Source of the DNA: Trebonia sp963811335 | GTDB lineage: Bacteria; Actinomycetota; Actinomycetes; Streptosporangiales; Streptosporangiaceae | Length of the DNA: 64,000 nucleotides | Assembly: GCA_963811335.1 (NCBI GenBank) | Contig: CAWERB010000001.1 | Span: forward strand, 62,001-126,000 | Direction of reading: 5' to 3' | In this document: positions 38,207 to 47,576 of the stretch, one piece after another | Position numbering within the stretch: the stretch's first letter is position 1 | How the letters are laid out: each line of letters opens with the position of its first letter | Notes under the pieces: model-generated | What the model was told of the DNA's origin: nothing | The model's input: only the letters and a program-made list of their open reading frames with translations | The model's database searches: none | Made by a program: the position numbers and the translations under genes

Positions 38207-38956
38207 ATGGCTACCTTTCCCGTCCCGCTGGACAACCTCATCGCTTACGTGAAGGGCCTGCATCCCGATGGCGGCCCGCTGGAGAACGTGTCGGACGCGT
38301 TCACCGTCTCTACGCAGCTCGACGAGCAGGCCGACGCGCTGATCGGCTATTTCGTCGACCAGGCCCGCAGGTCAGGCCTGTCCTGGAGCCAGATCGGCGG
38401 CGCCATGGGCGTCTCTAAGCAGGCCGCGCAGAAGCGGTTCGTGCCGCCGGCCGGCAAGGTCTCCGACATGATGCCCGAGCCGGTCAAGCTGTTCTCCCAG
38501 TTCACCGCCCGCGCCGCCCGCACGCTCGCCGCCGCGGGCAAGCTCGCCGCGCCAGGCCCGATGAGCAGCGCGCACCTGGCGGCCGCCCTGCTCGCCGAGC
38601 CGGAGGGCTTCGCCGCGAAGGCCATCGCCGTCGCCGTCGCGGCACCGGAGCAGCTCTACGCCGCCCTCGGCACCGGGCCCGCCGAGCAGGCCGAGAACAC
38701 CGGATCGGCGGAACTGCTCGACTTGTCGCTCGACGAGACCGCGAAGGACGCGCTCAAGTCCGCGATGAAGGCGGCGCTGCACCTCGGGCACAACTACATC
38801 GGCACCGAGCATTTCCTCCTTGGCCTGCTCGCCGAGGGCGGCCCGGTGGCCGAGGCGTTCACCGGCCTCGGCCTGACGCCGGAGCGGGCCGAGCGGCTCA
38901 TCGCCGAAGAGCTCGCCGCCTATGAGGCATTCAAGGCCCACAAGCCGACAGGATGA
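38207..38956 (+). CDS. HTH / Clp N-terminal (Clp_R) domain protein
   Basis: 249 residues. An N-terminal helix-turn-helix (SGLSWSQIGGAMGVSKQAAQ, about residues 53-72) is followed by a double Clp-N repeat (MSSAHLAAALLAEPEGFAAK and LGHNYIGTEHFLLGLLAEGG). There is no AAA+ module, so it is not a ClpC ATPase. Such proteins occur in actinobacteria and may combine DNA binding with substrate or stress recognition of the Clp system. Two identical palindromes at the start codon suggest autoregulation. Confidence 0.82.
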   Translation: MATFPVPLDNLIAYVKGLHPDGGPLENVSDAFTVSTQLDEQADALIGYFVDQARRSGLSWSQIGGAMGVSKQAAQKRFVPPAGKVSDMMPEPVKLFSQFTARAARTLAAAGKLAAPGPMSSAHLAAALLAEPEGFAAKAIAVAVAAPEQLYAALGTGPAEQAENTGSAELLDLSLDETAKDALKSAMKAALHLGHNYIGTEHFLLGLLAEGGPVAEAFTGLGLTPERAERLIAEELAAYEAFKAHKPTG

Positions 38957-38985
38957 GGGCACAAGGCTCCGCCGCCCGGCTCCGA

Positions 38986-39044
38986 GCGAAGATGGTGGAT
39001 AGTTCTCTACATCCCAGTGTGCGGAGCTATCCACCATCTTTCGC
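38986..39044. repeat. Long inverted repeat after the Clp-N/HTH gene
   Basis: Left arm 38986-39002 (GCGAAGATGGTGGATAG) pairs with right arm 39026-39044 (CTATCCACCATCTTTCGC) with a single bulged base and a loop of about 23 bases. It lies 30 bp after the stop. The loop is long and there is no T tract, so terminator function is possible but not typical. Confidence 0.6.
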
Positions 39045-39087
39045 TACTTAACGGATGACGGGAAGCGCAGGAGGCGTTCGCCGCCGG

Positions 39088-39162
39088 CAGCACCACGGGC
39101 CGACCGCCCGGGCAGCACCACGGGGGCGTCGCCCGGTCAGCACCACGGGGGCGTCGCCCGGT
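39088..39162. repeat. Three tandem copies of a 25-bp repeat
   Basis: Units at 39088-39112, 39113-39137 and 39138-39162 all begin CAGCACCACGGG. The last two are identical and the first differs in its second half. Together with the inverted repeat this fills the 426-bp gap before the Cox-like operon. No spacers separate copies, so it is not CRISPR. Confidence 0.85.
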
Positions 39163-39382
39163 CAGCAGCGCGGCGTGGCGGCCGGTCCGTGAAAGCGATT
39201 CCACGGGTAGTCGCATTGTGACCACGGCTTTTATTGCCGGACCACAAAAGCGGAGCATGCCTCCGTTCGGGATAACCTGGACGTGATCCTCCGGTTTGAC
39301 CGGCGGGACCGGAGGCGGGTTGGATCGATGTTGACGATCACCGTAACCAGGTCGCGATCCCTGCAAGAGGAGCGAAGACGGC

Positions 39383-41708
39383 GTGAGCATGAGGGGCAGC
39401 AGCATTCTCGGCACCCGGGTCCTGCGGACCGAAGATCCCGGCTTCCTGTCCACGGGGGGCATCTATGCGGAGGACGTCCAGGACGAGCGGCTGGCCGGCG
39501 CCTGCTACGTGCACTTCGTCCGCTCGACCGTCGCGCACGCGAAGATCAACGGCATCGACGTCAGCGCCGCGCTCGACGCGACCGGCGTGCTGGCCGTGTA
39601 CACCGCCAGGGACCTGGCGGACGCGGGGCTGAAGCCGCTGCCCCCGATGATGCCGAACATGAACCAGGCCATGAAGCAGCCGCTGCTGGCCGCCGAGGTG
39701 GTCCGGTTCGTCGGCGAGCCTGTCGCCGCCGTGGTCACCGAGGAGATGTACCAGGGCGAGGACGCCATCGAGCTGGTGGACGTCGACTACGACATCCTCC
39801 CCGCCGTCGCCACGGTGCACCAGGCGCTGAGCGGCGAGCGCGGCCTGCTGTTCCCTGAGGCGGAAACCAACGTCGTCTGCACCCACGGCGACGCGGGCGC
39901 GAGCCGGGCGGACCTCTTCGAGGGCTGCGAGGTCGTCGTCTCGGCGGTCATTCAGAACCAGCGGGTTGCCCCGGCTCCCATGGAGAGCCGGTCGGGCGCG
40001 GCCGCCTGGGGCGAGGACGGCCGGCTGACCGCCTGGATCCCCAACCAGGGCGCGCAGGGCACCAAGGGCGCCATCGTGGGGATGCTCGGCCTGAAGCCGG
40101 AGGACGTGCGGATCATCACGCCCGATGTCGGGGGGGCGTTCGGCGCGAAGTTCGGCGCGGACGCCGAGCACGCGGTCATCTGCTGGGTGGCGCGGCAGCT
40201 CGGCCGCCCGGCGCGCTGGTCGGAGACGCGCATGGAGAACCTGCTGGTGATGCCGCACGGCCGGGCGCAGGAACAGAAGATCACGATCGGCGGCACACGG
40301 GACGGGACGGTTCTCGCCTACCGGATCGAGATCACTCAGGACGCCGGCGCGTACCCGAAGGTCGGCGCGTTCCTGCCGATCGCTGACGATCCTGATGACC
40401 CCGGGGCCCTACACGATCCCCCGCGCCGAGGCTGGTCGCACGTCGGTGGTCACCAACACCACGCCCGTCGGCGCCTACCGGGGCGCGGGGCGCCCCGAGG
40501 CCGCCGCCGCGGTCGACCGGGCCATCGACCTGTTCGCCGACGCGGCCGGGGTTGACCCGGCCGAGGTGCGGCGCAGGAACCTGCTGCCGAAGTTCACCGA
40601 GCCGCACACCACGGCGTTCGGCGCGAAGTACGACTCGGGCGACTACGCGGCCGCGCTGGAGAAGGCGCTGGCGGCGGCCGACTACGACGGGACTGCGCGC
40701 GGAGCAGGAGAGGCGCCGGGCCGGCGGCGACACGCTGCAGCTCGGCATCGGACTGTCCTGCTACGTGGAGATCACCGGGCCTGGCGGCGAGGCCGGCGGC
40801 CCGAACGAGAACGGCACCGTCGAGGTTCACCCGGACGGCACGGCCACCGTGCTGACCGGCACCTCGCCGCACGGCCAGGGCCACCGACGGTGTGGGCGAT
40901 GCTGGTCAGCGACGAGCTCGGCATCCCGATCGACAAGATCACCGTCAAGTGGGGCGACACCGACCTGGTGCCCAAGGGCGGCGGCACCGGCGGCTCCAGG
41001 TCAGCCTGCAGCTCGGCGGCGCCGCGGTGCCGCCAGGCATCCCGCGAGCTGCTCGACGTGGCCAGGGAGCGGGCCGCCGCGACACTGGAGGCCGCGCCCG
41101 CCGACCTGGTCTACGACACCGAGACGAGCGCGTTCTCCGTCAAGGGCGACCCGGACGTCCGGTGCCGCTGGCGTCAGCTCGCCGAGTCGGAGCGGCTGTT
41201 CGTGCGCTCCGTGTTCACCGCACCGGGCCCGACGTTCCCGTTCGGCACCCACGTGGCGGTCGTCGAGGTGGACACCGAGACGGGCAAGGTGTTCCTGCGC
41301 CGCATGGTCACCGTCGACGACGCGGGCACGGTGATCAACCCGCTGCTCGCCGAGGGCCAGCGGCACGGCGGCATCGCCCAGGGCGCCGCGCAGGCGTTCC
41401 TCGAGGAGGTCGTCTACGACGATGACGGCAACCCGCTGACCGCGACGTTCGCCGACTACCCGTTCCTGTCCGCGACCGAGGTGCCGAGCTTCGAGCTCGT
41501 CGACATGGAGACGCCGACGTACTTACAACCCGCTGGGGCCAAGGGCATCGGCGAGGCCGGCACGATCGGCGCCACCCCGGCGGTGCAGAACGCGGTGATC
41601 GACGCGGTGTCGCACCTCGGCGTCCGGCACATCGACATGCCCACGTCCCCGCAGCGGGTCTGGCGGGCGATCAACGCGGCGCGCCACAGCGGCTCGAAGG
41701 AGGCCTGA
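39383..41708 (+). CDS. Molybdenum hydroxylase large subunit (CoxL/XdhA family, form II-like), several frameshifts
   Basis: About 775 residues once corrected. It starts GTRVLRTEDPGFLSTGG; later blocks are NQGAQGTKGAIVGMLGL, PDVGGAFGAKF, VGAYRGAGRPEAAAAVDR, PKGGGTGGSRS and the molybdopterin/active-site segment PAGAKGIGEAGTIGATPAVQ. The AYRGAGR motif is that of form II CoxL-like enzymes, not the AYxCSFR of true CO dehydrogenase, so the substrate is unknown (aldehyde, purine or other). The frame shifts near 40,385, 40,690, 40,880, 41,000 and 41,032, in both directions, with protein similarity resuming each time. The start GTG has AGAGGAGCG upstream. Confidence 0.85.
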
Positions 41709-41712
41709 TCCG

Positions 41713-42223
<511 letters not shown>

Positions 42224-42227
42224 CCGC

Positions 42228-43040
42228 ATGATCCCCGCCTCGTTCGACTACGAGGTCGCCGAGTCCGCCGCGCACGCCCTCGCGCTGCTCGCCGAGCACG
42301 GCGAGGACGCGAAGCTGCTCGCGGGCGGGCACTCGCTGCTGCCGATGATGAAGGTCCGGCTGGCCCAGCCCGCGGTGCTGATCGACATCGCCCGGGTGCC
42401 GAGCTGTCCGGCATCCGCGCCGAGGGCGAGGAGGTGGTCATCGGCGCGACCACCCGGCACGCGGACCTCGCCAGACTCCGAGCTGCTCAAGGCCGAGGCG
42501 CCGATCCTCGCGTACGCCGCCGCGCAGGTCGGCGACCCGCAGATCAGGCACCGCGGCACGATCGGCGGCTCGCTCGCGCACGCCGACCCGTCGGCCGACC
42601 TGCCGATGACGCTGCTCGCGCTCGGCGGTTCCGTCGAGATCACCGGGCCGTCCGGCGTCCGCGTGGTCGGCGCGGACGACTTCTTCGTCGGGCCGTTCGA
42701 GTCGGTGCTCGGCCCGACGAGCTGCTGTCGGCGGTTCGCGTGCCGCGCGGCGGCTCGGTCGCGTGGGGTTACCAGAAGTTCGTCCGCCGGGCCAACGACT
42801 GGGCGATCGTCGGCGTCGCCGCCTACGGCGGCCGCGTCGCGCTGGCCAGCATGGGCGGCACGCCGCTGCGGGCCACCGCGACCGAGGAAGCGCTCAAGTC
42901 GGGCGCGTCGATCGCGGACGCCGCCGCGGCTCGCCGCCGAGGGGACCTCCCCCGGCTACGACTTCCACGCCGACGTGGACTACCGCGAGCACCTCGCGCG
43001 CGTCCTCACCAGGCGAGCCCTGGAAGGCAAGGCCGGCTGA
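42228..43040 (+). CDS. Molybdenum hydroxylase FAD subunit (CoxM-like), several frameshifts
   Basis: About 270 residues. FAD-binding motifs are AGGHSLLPMMKVRL and TIGGSLAHADPSADLP. The frame is broken near 42,405 and 42,470, and again near 42,718 and 42,930; between these points family sequence continues in neighbouring frames (VIGATTRHADLA, SVAWGYQKFVRRANDWAIVG). The end LARVLTRRALEGKAG is in the first frame. The gene order large-small-FAD differs from the M-S-L order of typical cox operons. Confidence 0.82.
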   Translation: MIPASFDYEVAESAAHALALLAEHGEDAKLLAGGHSLLPMMKVRLAQPAVLIDIARVPSCPASAPRARRWSSARPPGTRTSPDSELLKAEAPILAYAAAQVGDPQIRHRGTIGGSLAHADPSADLPMTLLALGGSVEITGPSGVRVVGADDFFVGPFESVLGPTSCCRRFACRAAARSRGVTRSSSAGPTTGRSSASPPTAAASRWPAWAARRCGPPRPRKRSSRARRSRTPPRLAAEGTSPGYDFHADVDYREHLARVLTRRALEGKAG

Positions 43041-43058
43041 CGTTCCGGCCAGAAGCAG

Positions 43059-43097
43059 AACGGGCAGCGCCGCCCCCAAGCAGTGGCGCTGCCCGTT
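43059..43097 (+). terminator. Hairpin terminator after the Cox-like operon
   Basis: AACGGGCAGCGCC and GGCGCTGCCCGTT form a perfect 13-bp stem with a 13-base loop, followed by TTTG. It lies 18 bp after the FAD-subunit stop and may also serve the opposite-strand small gene. Confidence 0.75.
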
Positions 43098-43136
43098 TGC
43101 CGCCGTGGCGCTCGTCGCGCCACGTGCCCGGTCCAG

Positions 43137-43355
43137 CTACCGAATCAGCAGCTGAATGCCGTGGATGAATGCCGCCGTGCTCGCGACAAGCAGGACAGCG
43201 AACAGGACAACGATGAGCGCGAGGCCGAACTTGATCAGGCCGCGCCAGAAGATCGCCGCGCCCACTGCGGCGATCAGGACCAGTACGAGTCCGGAGCTTT
43301 GGCTGCCTTGGGCGGCCGCGCCGAGGCGAGTGCAAGCATTGTGTGCGCTCCTCAC
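43137..43355 (-). CDS. Small hydrophobic membrane protein
   Basis: About 72 residues from a GTG at 43355. The C-terminal 50 residues have two likely helices (GLVLVLIAAVGAAIF and ALIVVLFAVLLVASTAAFI) separated by WRGLIKFG. The family is not recognised. The start is uncertain; the N-terminal 20 residues look unstructured. The 560-bp region upstream, to 43919, has no other convincing gene and a drop in GC from about 43,500. Confidence 0.5.
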   Translation of the reverse strand: MRSAHNACTRLGAAAQGSQSSGLVLVLIAAVGAAIFWRGLIKFGLALIVVLFAVLLVASTAAFIHGIQLLIR

Positions 43356-43728
43356 CAGGTGAAGATGATGCCGTGAGGGCCGGCTCCGGGGTCTCCGGGA
43401 GCCGGCGAAGTGCACTCGTGACGCCAGCCGGTACGCAGGATTCCTGTACGCCCCTGTGGACCCGATTTAGCCTGTTGAGCTGGTACTTTCGGTCCTGGCA
43501 CAGGATTGCTACGATCTTTCTCGTCACGATCTACGTGCTACCTGGATGTGTTTCGTGATCGCTGGGTCGATGCCCCACATCGGCCCAGCTTCTTTTGGCT
43601 CACGATGGCGGAGCCCGCGGCCGGGCCACAGTGGCAATACAGCGGCGCGGCAGGTGTGCCTGTGCTGTACATCTGGCTCACCCTCTCCTAGGCTAGAGAC
43701 TTGGATTTTCTATTGCTCTCTACTGGTC

Positions 43729-43767
43729 TCTACTGCTATACAGTTGAGTATTGTAGATAGCGGTAGA
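43729..43767. promoter_or_regulatory. Imperfect palindrome upstream of the XRE-type gene
   Basis: TCTACTGCTATACA (43729-43742) and TGTAGATAGCGGTAGA (43752-43767) form an imperfect inverted repeat with a 9-base centre; the arms differ by one substitution and a 2-base gap. TCTACTGGTC just before it repeats part of the arm. It lies 150 bp upstream of a DNA-binding regulator gene in an AT-rich stretch, so an autoregulatory operator is plausible. Confidence 0.4.
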
Positions 43768-43919
43768 TGTCGGTCGTACTCACCGTATTTCCATGAAGTC
43801 GCCGCTCAAAACCGCTGTTTCTATGACAAAAACCACTGTTCTTCCCTCGATGATGCGACACGTATTCACTGCAATCCCGCCATTCCCAGGCACCGTAATG
43901 CCATGGAGGTGACGAGTCA

Positions 43920-45026
43920 GTGCCGCCCGCCCCGCCCGCCCTTGAGCTAGCCCGTCGGCTGCGGCAGCTCCGCCTTGAAGAGTGGCCGGAGAGCAGGCTG
44001 ACCCAGGGGACGCTCGCCAAGGCGATCGGCGGAGGCGACTCGCTTTCGCCGGCGACCGTGGCCTCGTGGGAGAACCGGTCCGCCCCCAAGCTCCCTCCGC
44101 GTGACCGTGTTCTGGCCTATGCGCAGTTCTTCGCAACCCGGAGATCACTGGAACCAGAGCCTCACCTGGTGCGGGTCGATGGATTCACCGACGAGGAGAC
44201 GGCTACTTACGAGGAGCTCTGTGATGAGCTGCTCGAGCTCCATGCCGCCGTGCGCGGCACGCCGGAAGCACAGCCGGTCGCGAGGAGATCCTGGCTTTTC
44301 ACTGATGCCGGCCCGCTGACGCTCGTCTGTGCTCAGCTACCGGAGGCACAAGCGGGGCGACTGGCCAACCCGAACGATCTCAACTACACCGAGCTGCTTT
44401 CTTATGCCGACATCACCTCAATGGTGGAACTGCACGGCCATATACGAGCAGAGAATCCGGAAATGGAAGTCTTTTTCAAGTCGTCCCCCGAGGTGAAAGC
44501 CGATGACCTATCGGGGCATGTGGTCATCATTGGTGGTATCGGGTGGAACGAAGTAACTCGCCGGATTCTTGAGCTTACGCGACTTCCCGTCGCGCAAGAA
44601 GAAGATCAATCCATTACGTCCGGCGAAGTTTTCGTGGCCAACGTGGCGGGCAAAATACAAAGGTACCTGCCCCGGTTGTCCGAAGAGTCCAAGGACAGTC
44701 CAGCCAAGCTGCTCGAGGATGTCGGCCTGCTTGTTCGTATGCCTAACCCGCTGAACTCGAACAGGACGCTCACAATGTGCAACGGCATCCATAGCCGTGG
44801 CGTATACGGTGCGGTGCGAAGCCTTACCGACAAACGGCTACGAGAATCTAATGAGCGTTATATTGCACAGCATTTTCCTGATAGCAAAGAATTCGGTATC
44901 CTAATGCGAGTACAAGTCATAGAGGGGCGTGCGATGACACCTGATTTCAGCATCGCAGGAACAGTGCTCTATCAGTGGCCAAGCGGCAGCGGCAAGTCCC
45001 CTGCGAGAACCAGGGAAAAGGCATGA
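43920..45026 (+). CDS. XRE-type HTH protein with unknown C-terminal sensor-like domain
   Basis: 368 residues. The N-terminal 75 residues form an XRE-type HTH (ARRLRQLRLEEW, LTQGTLAKAIGGG, SPATVASWENRSAPKLPPRD). The rest is a separate domain with VVIIGGIGWNEVTRRILELT, GEVFVANVAGKIQRYLPRL, a TLTMCNGIHSRGVYGAVRSL segment and a C-terminal strand FSIAGTVLYQW. The glycine-rich strand-loop suggests a nucleotide- or ligand-binding Rossmann-like fold, but I cannot name it. GC is clearly lower than in flanking genes. GGAGGTG precedes the GTG start. The stop overlaps the ATG of the next gene (ATGA). Confidence 0.7.
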   Translation: MPPAPPALELARRLRQLRLEEWPESRLTQGTLAKAIGGGDSLSPATVASWENRSAPKLPPRDRVLAYAQFFATRRSLEPEPHLVRVDGFTDEETATYEELCDELLELHAAVRGTPEAQPVARRSWLFTDAGPLTLVCAQLPEAQAGRLANPNDLNYTELLSYADITSMVELHGHIRAENPEMEVFFKSSPEVKADDLSGHVVIIGGIGWNEVTRRILELTRLPVAQEEDQSITSGEVFVANVAGKIQRYLPRLSEESKDSPAKLLEDVGLLVRMPNPLNSNRTLTMCNGIHSRGVYGAVRSLTDKRLRESNERYIAQHFPDSKEFGILMRVQVIEGRAMTPDFSIAGTVLYQWPSGSGKSPARTREKA

Positions 45027-46168
45027 CCGAGCCTGGCGAGACGGACGTTCGCCAGCTTCCCACCCATAGCCCGCTCGTCACGGCGCCCGAGACTCTAAAT
45101 CCGCTAGCCTTTCCGCCCGCCACCGTCGACGCGATTATCGTCCCAGCCTCACGCCCGGCGGAGAGCCTTGCGACGGTCATCGAACTGGCCAAGGCCATCG
45201 GCTGCCATCTCGTGATCTTGTGTAGCTTCCATGCAGACCTGGCTGACGTCCGCAAGCTATTCGATGCCCATCGGCTTCCCAAGGCGACGGCGGTCCCTGT
45301 ACCCGAGGGATATAAGCACCCGCTATTGGATTTCGCCACCACACGGTGGACGAGGGATGGAGACGGGAAACGGGTCTGTGCCGGGCGAAACAGTGACCTG
45401 AGTAGTAAGCGGAACATAGGACTTCTCCTCGCACGCATGCTCGGCTGGAATCGCATATTCTTCATGGATGACGACATACGGGAAATCGATGCCGCTGCGA
45501 TCCTCGACACGGTATCGCTACTAGGAACGGAAGCACCTCACGGCGGCCGGTACCGCACTGCCGGGATGATGGTGCACGATTTTCCCGACAACTCTGTCAT
45601 ATGCCACGCGCGCAGGACTATTAACGAGTATCAGGACGTCTTCGTCAGCGGCTCGGTGCTCGCGGTAGACACCAAGGCTTCGTTCGGCTTTTTTCCTGAT
45701 ATTTACAACGAGGACTGGCTCTTTTTCTACCCGGACGCCGCAGCGAAGCACCTAGCGAGTTCGAGTCCAAAGGTACGGCAGCTTCCCTACGACCCCTTTG
45801 GCGATCCGCAGCGAGCCGCCAGCCAGGAATTTGGCGACATCATCGCCGAAGGGCTGTATACCTTGCTGCACAGCGGGCGGGGAACGGAATCCGCAGATGA
45901 GCAGTACTGGACCGCGTTCCTGGCCGACAGGAATCGCATTCTCGAGCAGATCAAGCAGCGCTCGTACAAGGCGAGGACAGAAATACGCCAGAAGATGATC
46001 AAGTCCGTGGCCGCGGCCAAGGAACAGCTTCGCGAGATCGGGCCGGATATGTGCGTGCGCTACACCGAAGCCTGGCGCGATGACCTCGAACAGTGGGGAG
46101 CGCGGCTTGAATCACTGTCGAGTCCCGGGTCGATCGAGAAGGCGCTGGAGGAACTGGAATTGCTGTGA
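45023..46168 (+). CDS. GT-A glycosyltransferase-like protein, partner of the XRE-type gene
   Basis: 381 residues. The core looks like a GT-A fold: VDAIIVPASRPAESLATVIE, a KRNIGLLLARMLGWNRIFFM block leading into DDDIREI (a DxD-type metal site), and NEDWLFFYP, which resembles the acidic E-D motif of family 2 transferases. The C-terminal 130 residues are helical and charged (RTEIRQKMIKSVAAAKEQLR), unlike ordinary glycosyltransferases. The ATG at 45023 overlaps the upstream TGA and has AAAAGG before it. Lower GC than neighbours. Substrate and role are unknown. Confidence 0.65.
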   Translation: MTEPGETDVRQLPTHSPLVTAPETLNPLAFPPATVDAIIVPASRPAESLATVIELAKAIGCHLVILCSFHADLADVRKLFDAHRLPKATAVPVPEGYKHPLLDFATTRWTRDGDGKRVCAGRNSDLSSKRNIGLLLARMLGWNRIFFMDDDIREIDAAAILDTVSLLGTEAPHGGRYRTAGMMVHDFPDNSVICHARRTINEYQDVFVSGSVLAVDTKASFGFFPDIYNEDWLFFYPDAAAKHLASSSPKVRQLPYDPFGDPQRAASQEFGDIIAEGLYTLLHSGRGTESADEQYWTAFLADRNRILEQIKQRSYKARTEIRQKMIKSVAAAKEQLREIGPDMCVRYTEAWRDDLEQWGARLESLSSPGSIEKALEELELL

Positions 46169-46329
46169 TCGCACGGTGAGGCGCTCTTCCCTCTAGGCTC
46201 ACCGCCCGCCGCGTCGTAGGCTCTTAAGAATGTGACGCGCGGTCGTTGGACCCGCCTGCCGCCCCGGACCAAGGCAGGCGAGCGTTTCAGGCGGGTAGCG
46301 GGACGGAGCGCTGATGGGGTCAACCCAGT

Positions 46330-47534
46330 CGAGGCTGGATTCCCCCGATCCGCCGGCTACTGGCCTTGGTGTGCGCGCTGGTACTGGTTGACACGATCTT
46401 CTTCTCAGCGCTCACGCCGCTCCTGCCTCATTACGCCAAGGTCGCCGAATTTTCCAAAGCCGGTGCCGGAATTCTCGTCGCCGCCTACCCGGCCGGCACG
46501 TTGCTGGGCTCGCTGCCGGCCGGCTGCTCGCCGCCCGACTGGGCGAGCGTCGGGTGGCGTTGCTTGGCATGTTCCTGATGAGCGGAGCCACGCTCGCCTT
46601 CGGCTGGACGTCGACGATCGCCACCCTCGACGCGGCACGCTTCGTTCAGGGCATCGCAGGGTCGTGCACTTGGGTGGCGGGCCTTGCCTGGCTGGCTTCC
46701 AAAGCGCCGGAAGGGCGGAGCGGGGGACTGCTCGGCACGGCCACGAGTGCCGCGGTCGTTGGTCAGATGTTCGGCCCCGTTGTCGGCGGGATCGCTAACC
46801 GGATCGGCACGGGCGCCACATTCTCCGCCGCCTCCGTTGCCGGGGGCGCGCTAGTGCTCGCGGCCTTCACCGTGCCAGCGCCACCCCCAGCCAAGCCGCA
46901 GGGCCTGGGTGCGTTGTGGCCCGCGCTGCGCAACGCCCGGCTCGCTACCGGGATTTGGCTGATACCCTGTCAGGGATCGCCTTCGGGGCCATTTACGTGC
47001 TCGGCCCCGCTGCGCCTCAGCCGCCTCGGCGCGAGCGGTAGCGTCATAGCGGCTACCTTCCTCTGTGGTGCTGTGCTTGAATCCGCGCTTGCGCAGCGTG
47101 CGGGCCGTCTGTCCGACAAGTTCGGCGCTGCGCGGCCGGTCGTGATCGCCCTGGCGGTTGGCGTCGTTTTCGCGGCCGTTGGTCTCGCTGCCGGGCTCCG
47201 TTTTCTGGCTGAGCGTGGTCCTCGTGGTGGGCATGCCGTTCTTCGGTGCGCTCTATGCCCCAGCCAACGATCTCGTCATGAAGGGAGCGCAGCTCAGGGG
47301 CTCAGCCACGGCATCGCCTTCGCGCTTGCCAATCTCACCTGGGCGGCTGGGCAAGCCGTCGCGGCCTCGGCGAGCGGAGCGCTGGCCGAGGCGACGTCGG
47401 ATTTCGTCCCGTACGGGCTGCTCGCCGTCGTATGCCTGGGGACTCTTGCCGTACTCTCCAGGTGTCCGCTAGCTGGTGACGAAAAGAAGGATGAGCACCA
47501 TGTGATCACCGGTAACCGCCATCGCATCCGATAG
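46330..47534 (+). pseudogene. Decayed MFS transporter, paralogue of the next gene
   Basis: An MFS protein that parallels the next gene residue by residue: VLVDTIFFSALTPLLPHYAK, GILVAAYPAGTLLGSLPAG, ARFVQGIAGSCTWVAGLAWL, and GIAFALANLTWAAGQAVAA. It needs frame changes near 46,525, 46,965, 47,020 and about 47,200-47,290, and the start is unclear. GC is a little lower than that of the second copy. Several lesions and divergence suggest real decay, though sequence errors elsewhere in the window complicate this. Confidence 0.7.
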
Positions 47535-47576
47535 GCTCTTACGGGCGTTTTGCGTCGTTTGCGATGGAGTGAAGAG

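Noticed and set aside
39088..39162. Possible CRISPR array
   Set aside because: Copies are directly adjacent with no spacers and no cas genes are near.
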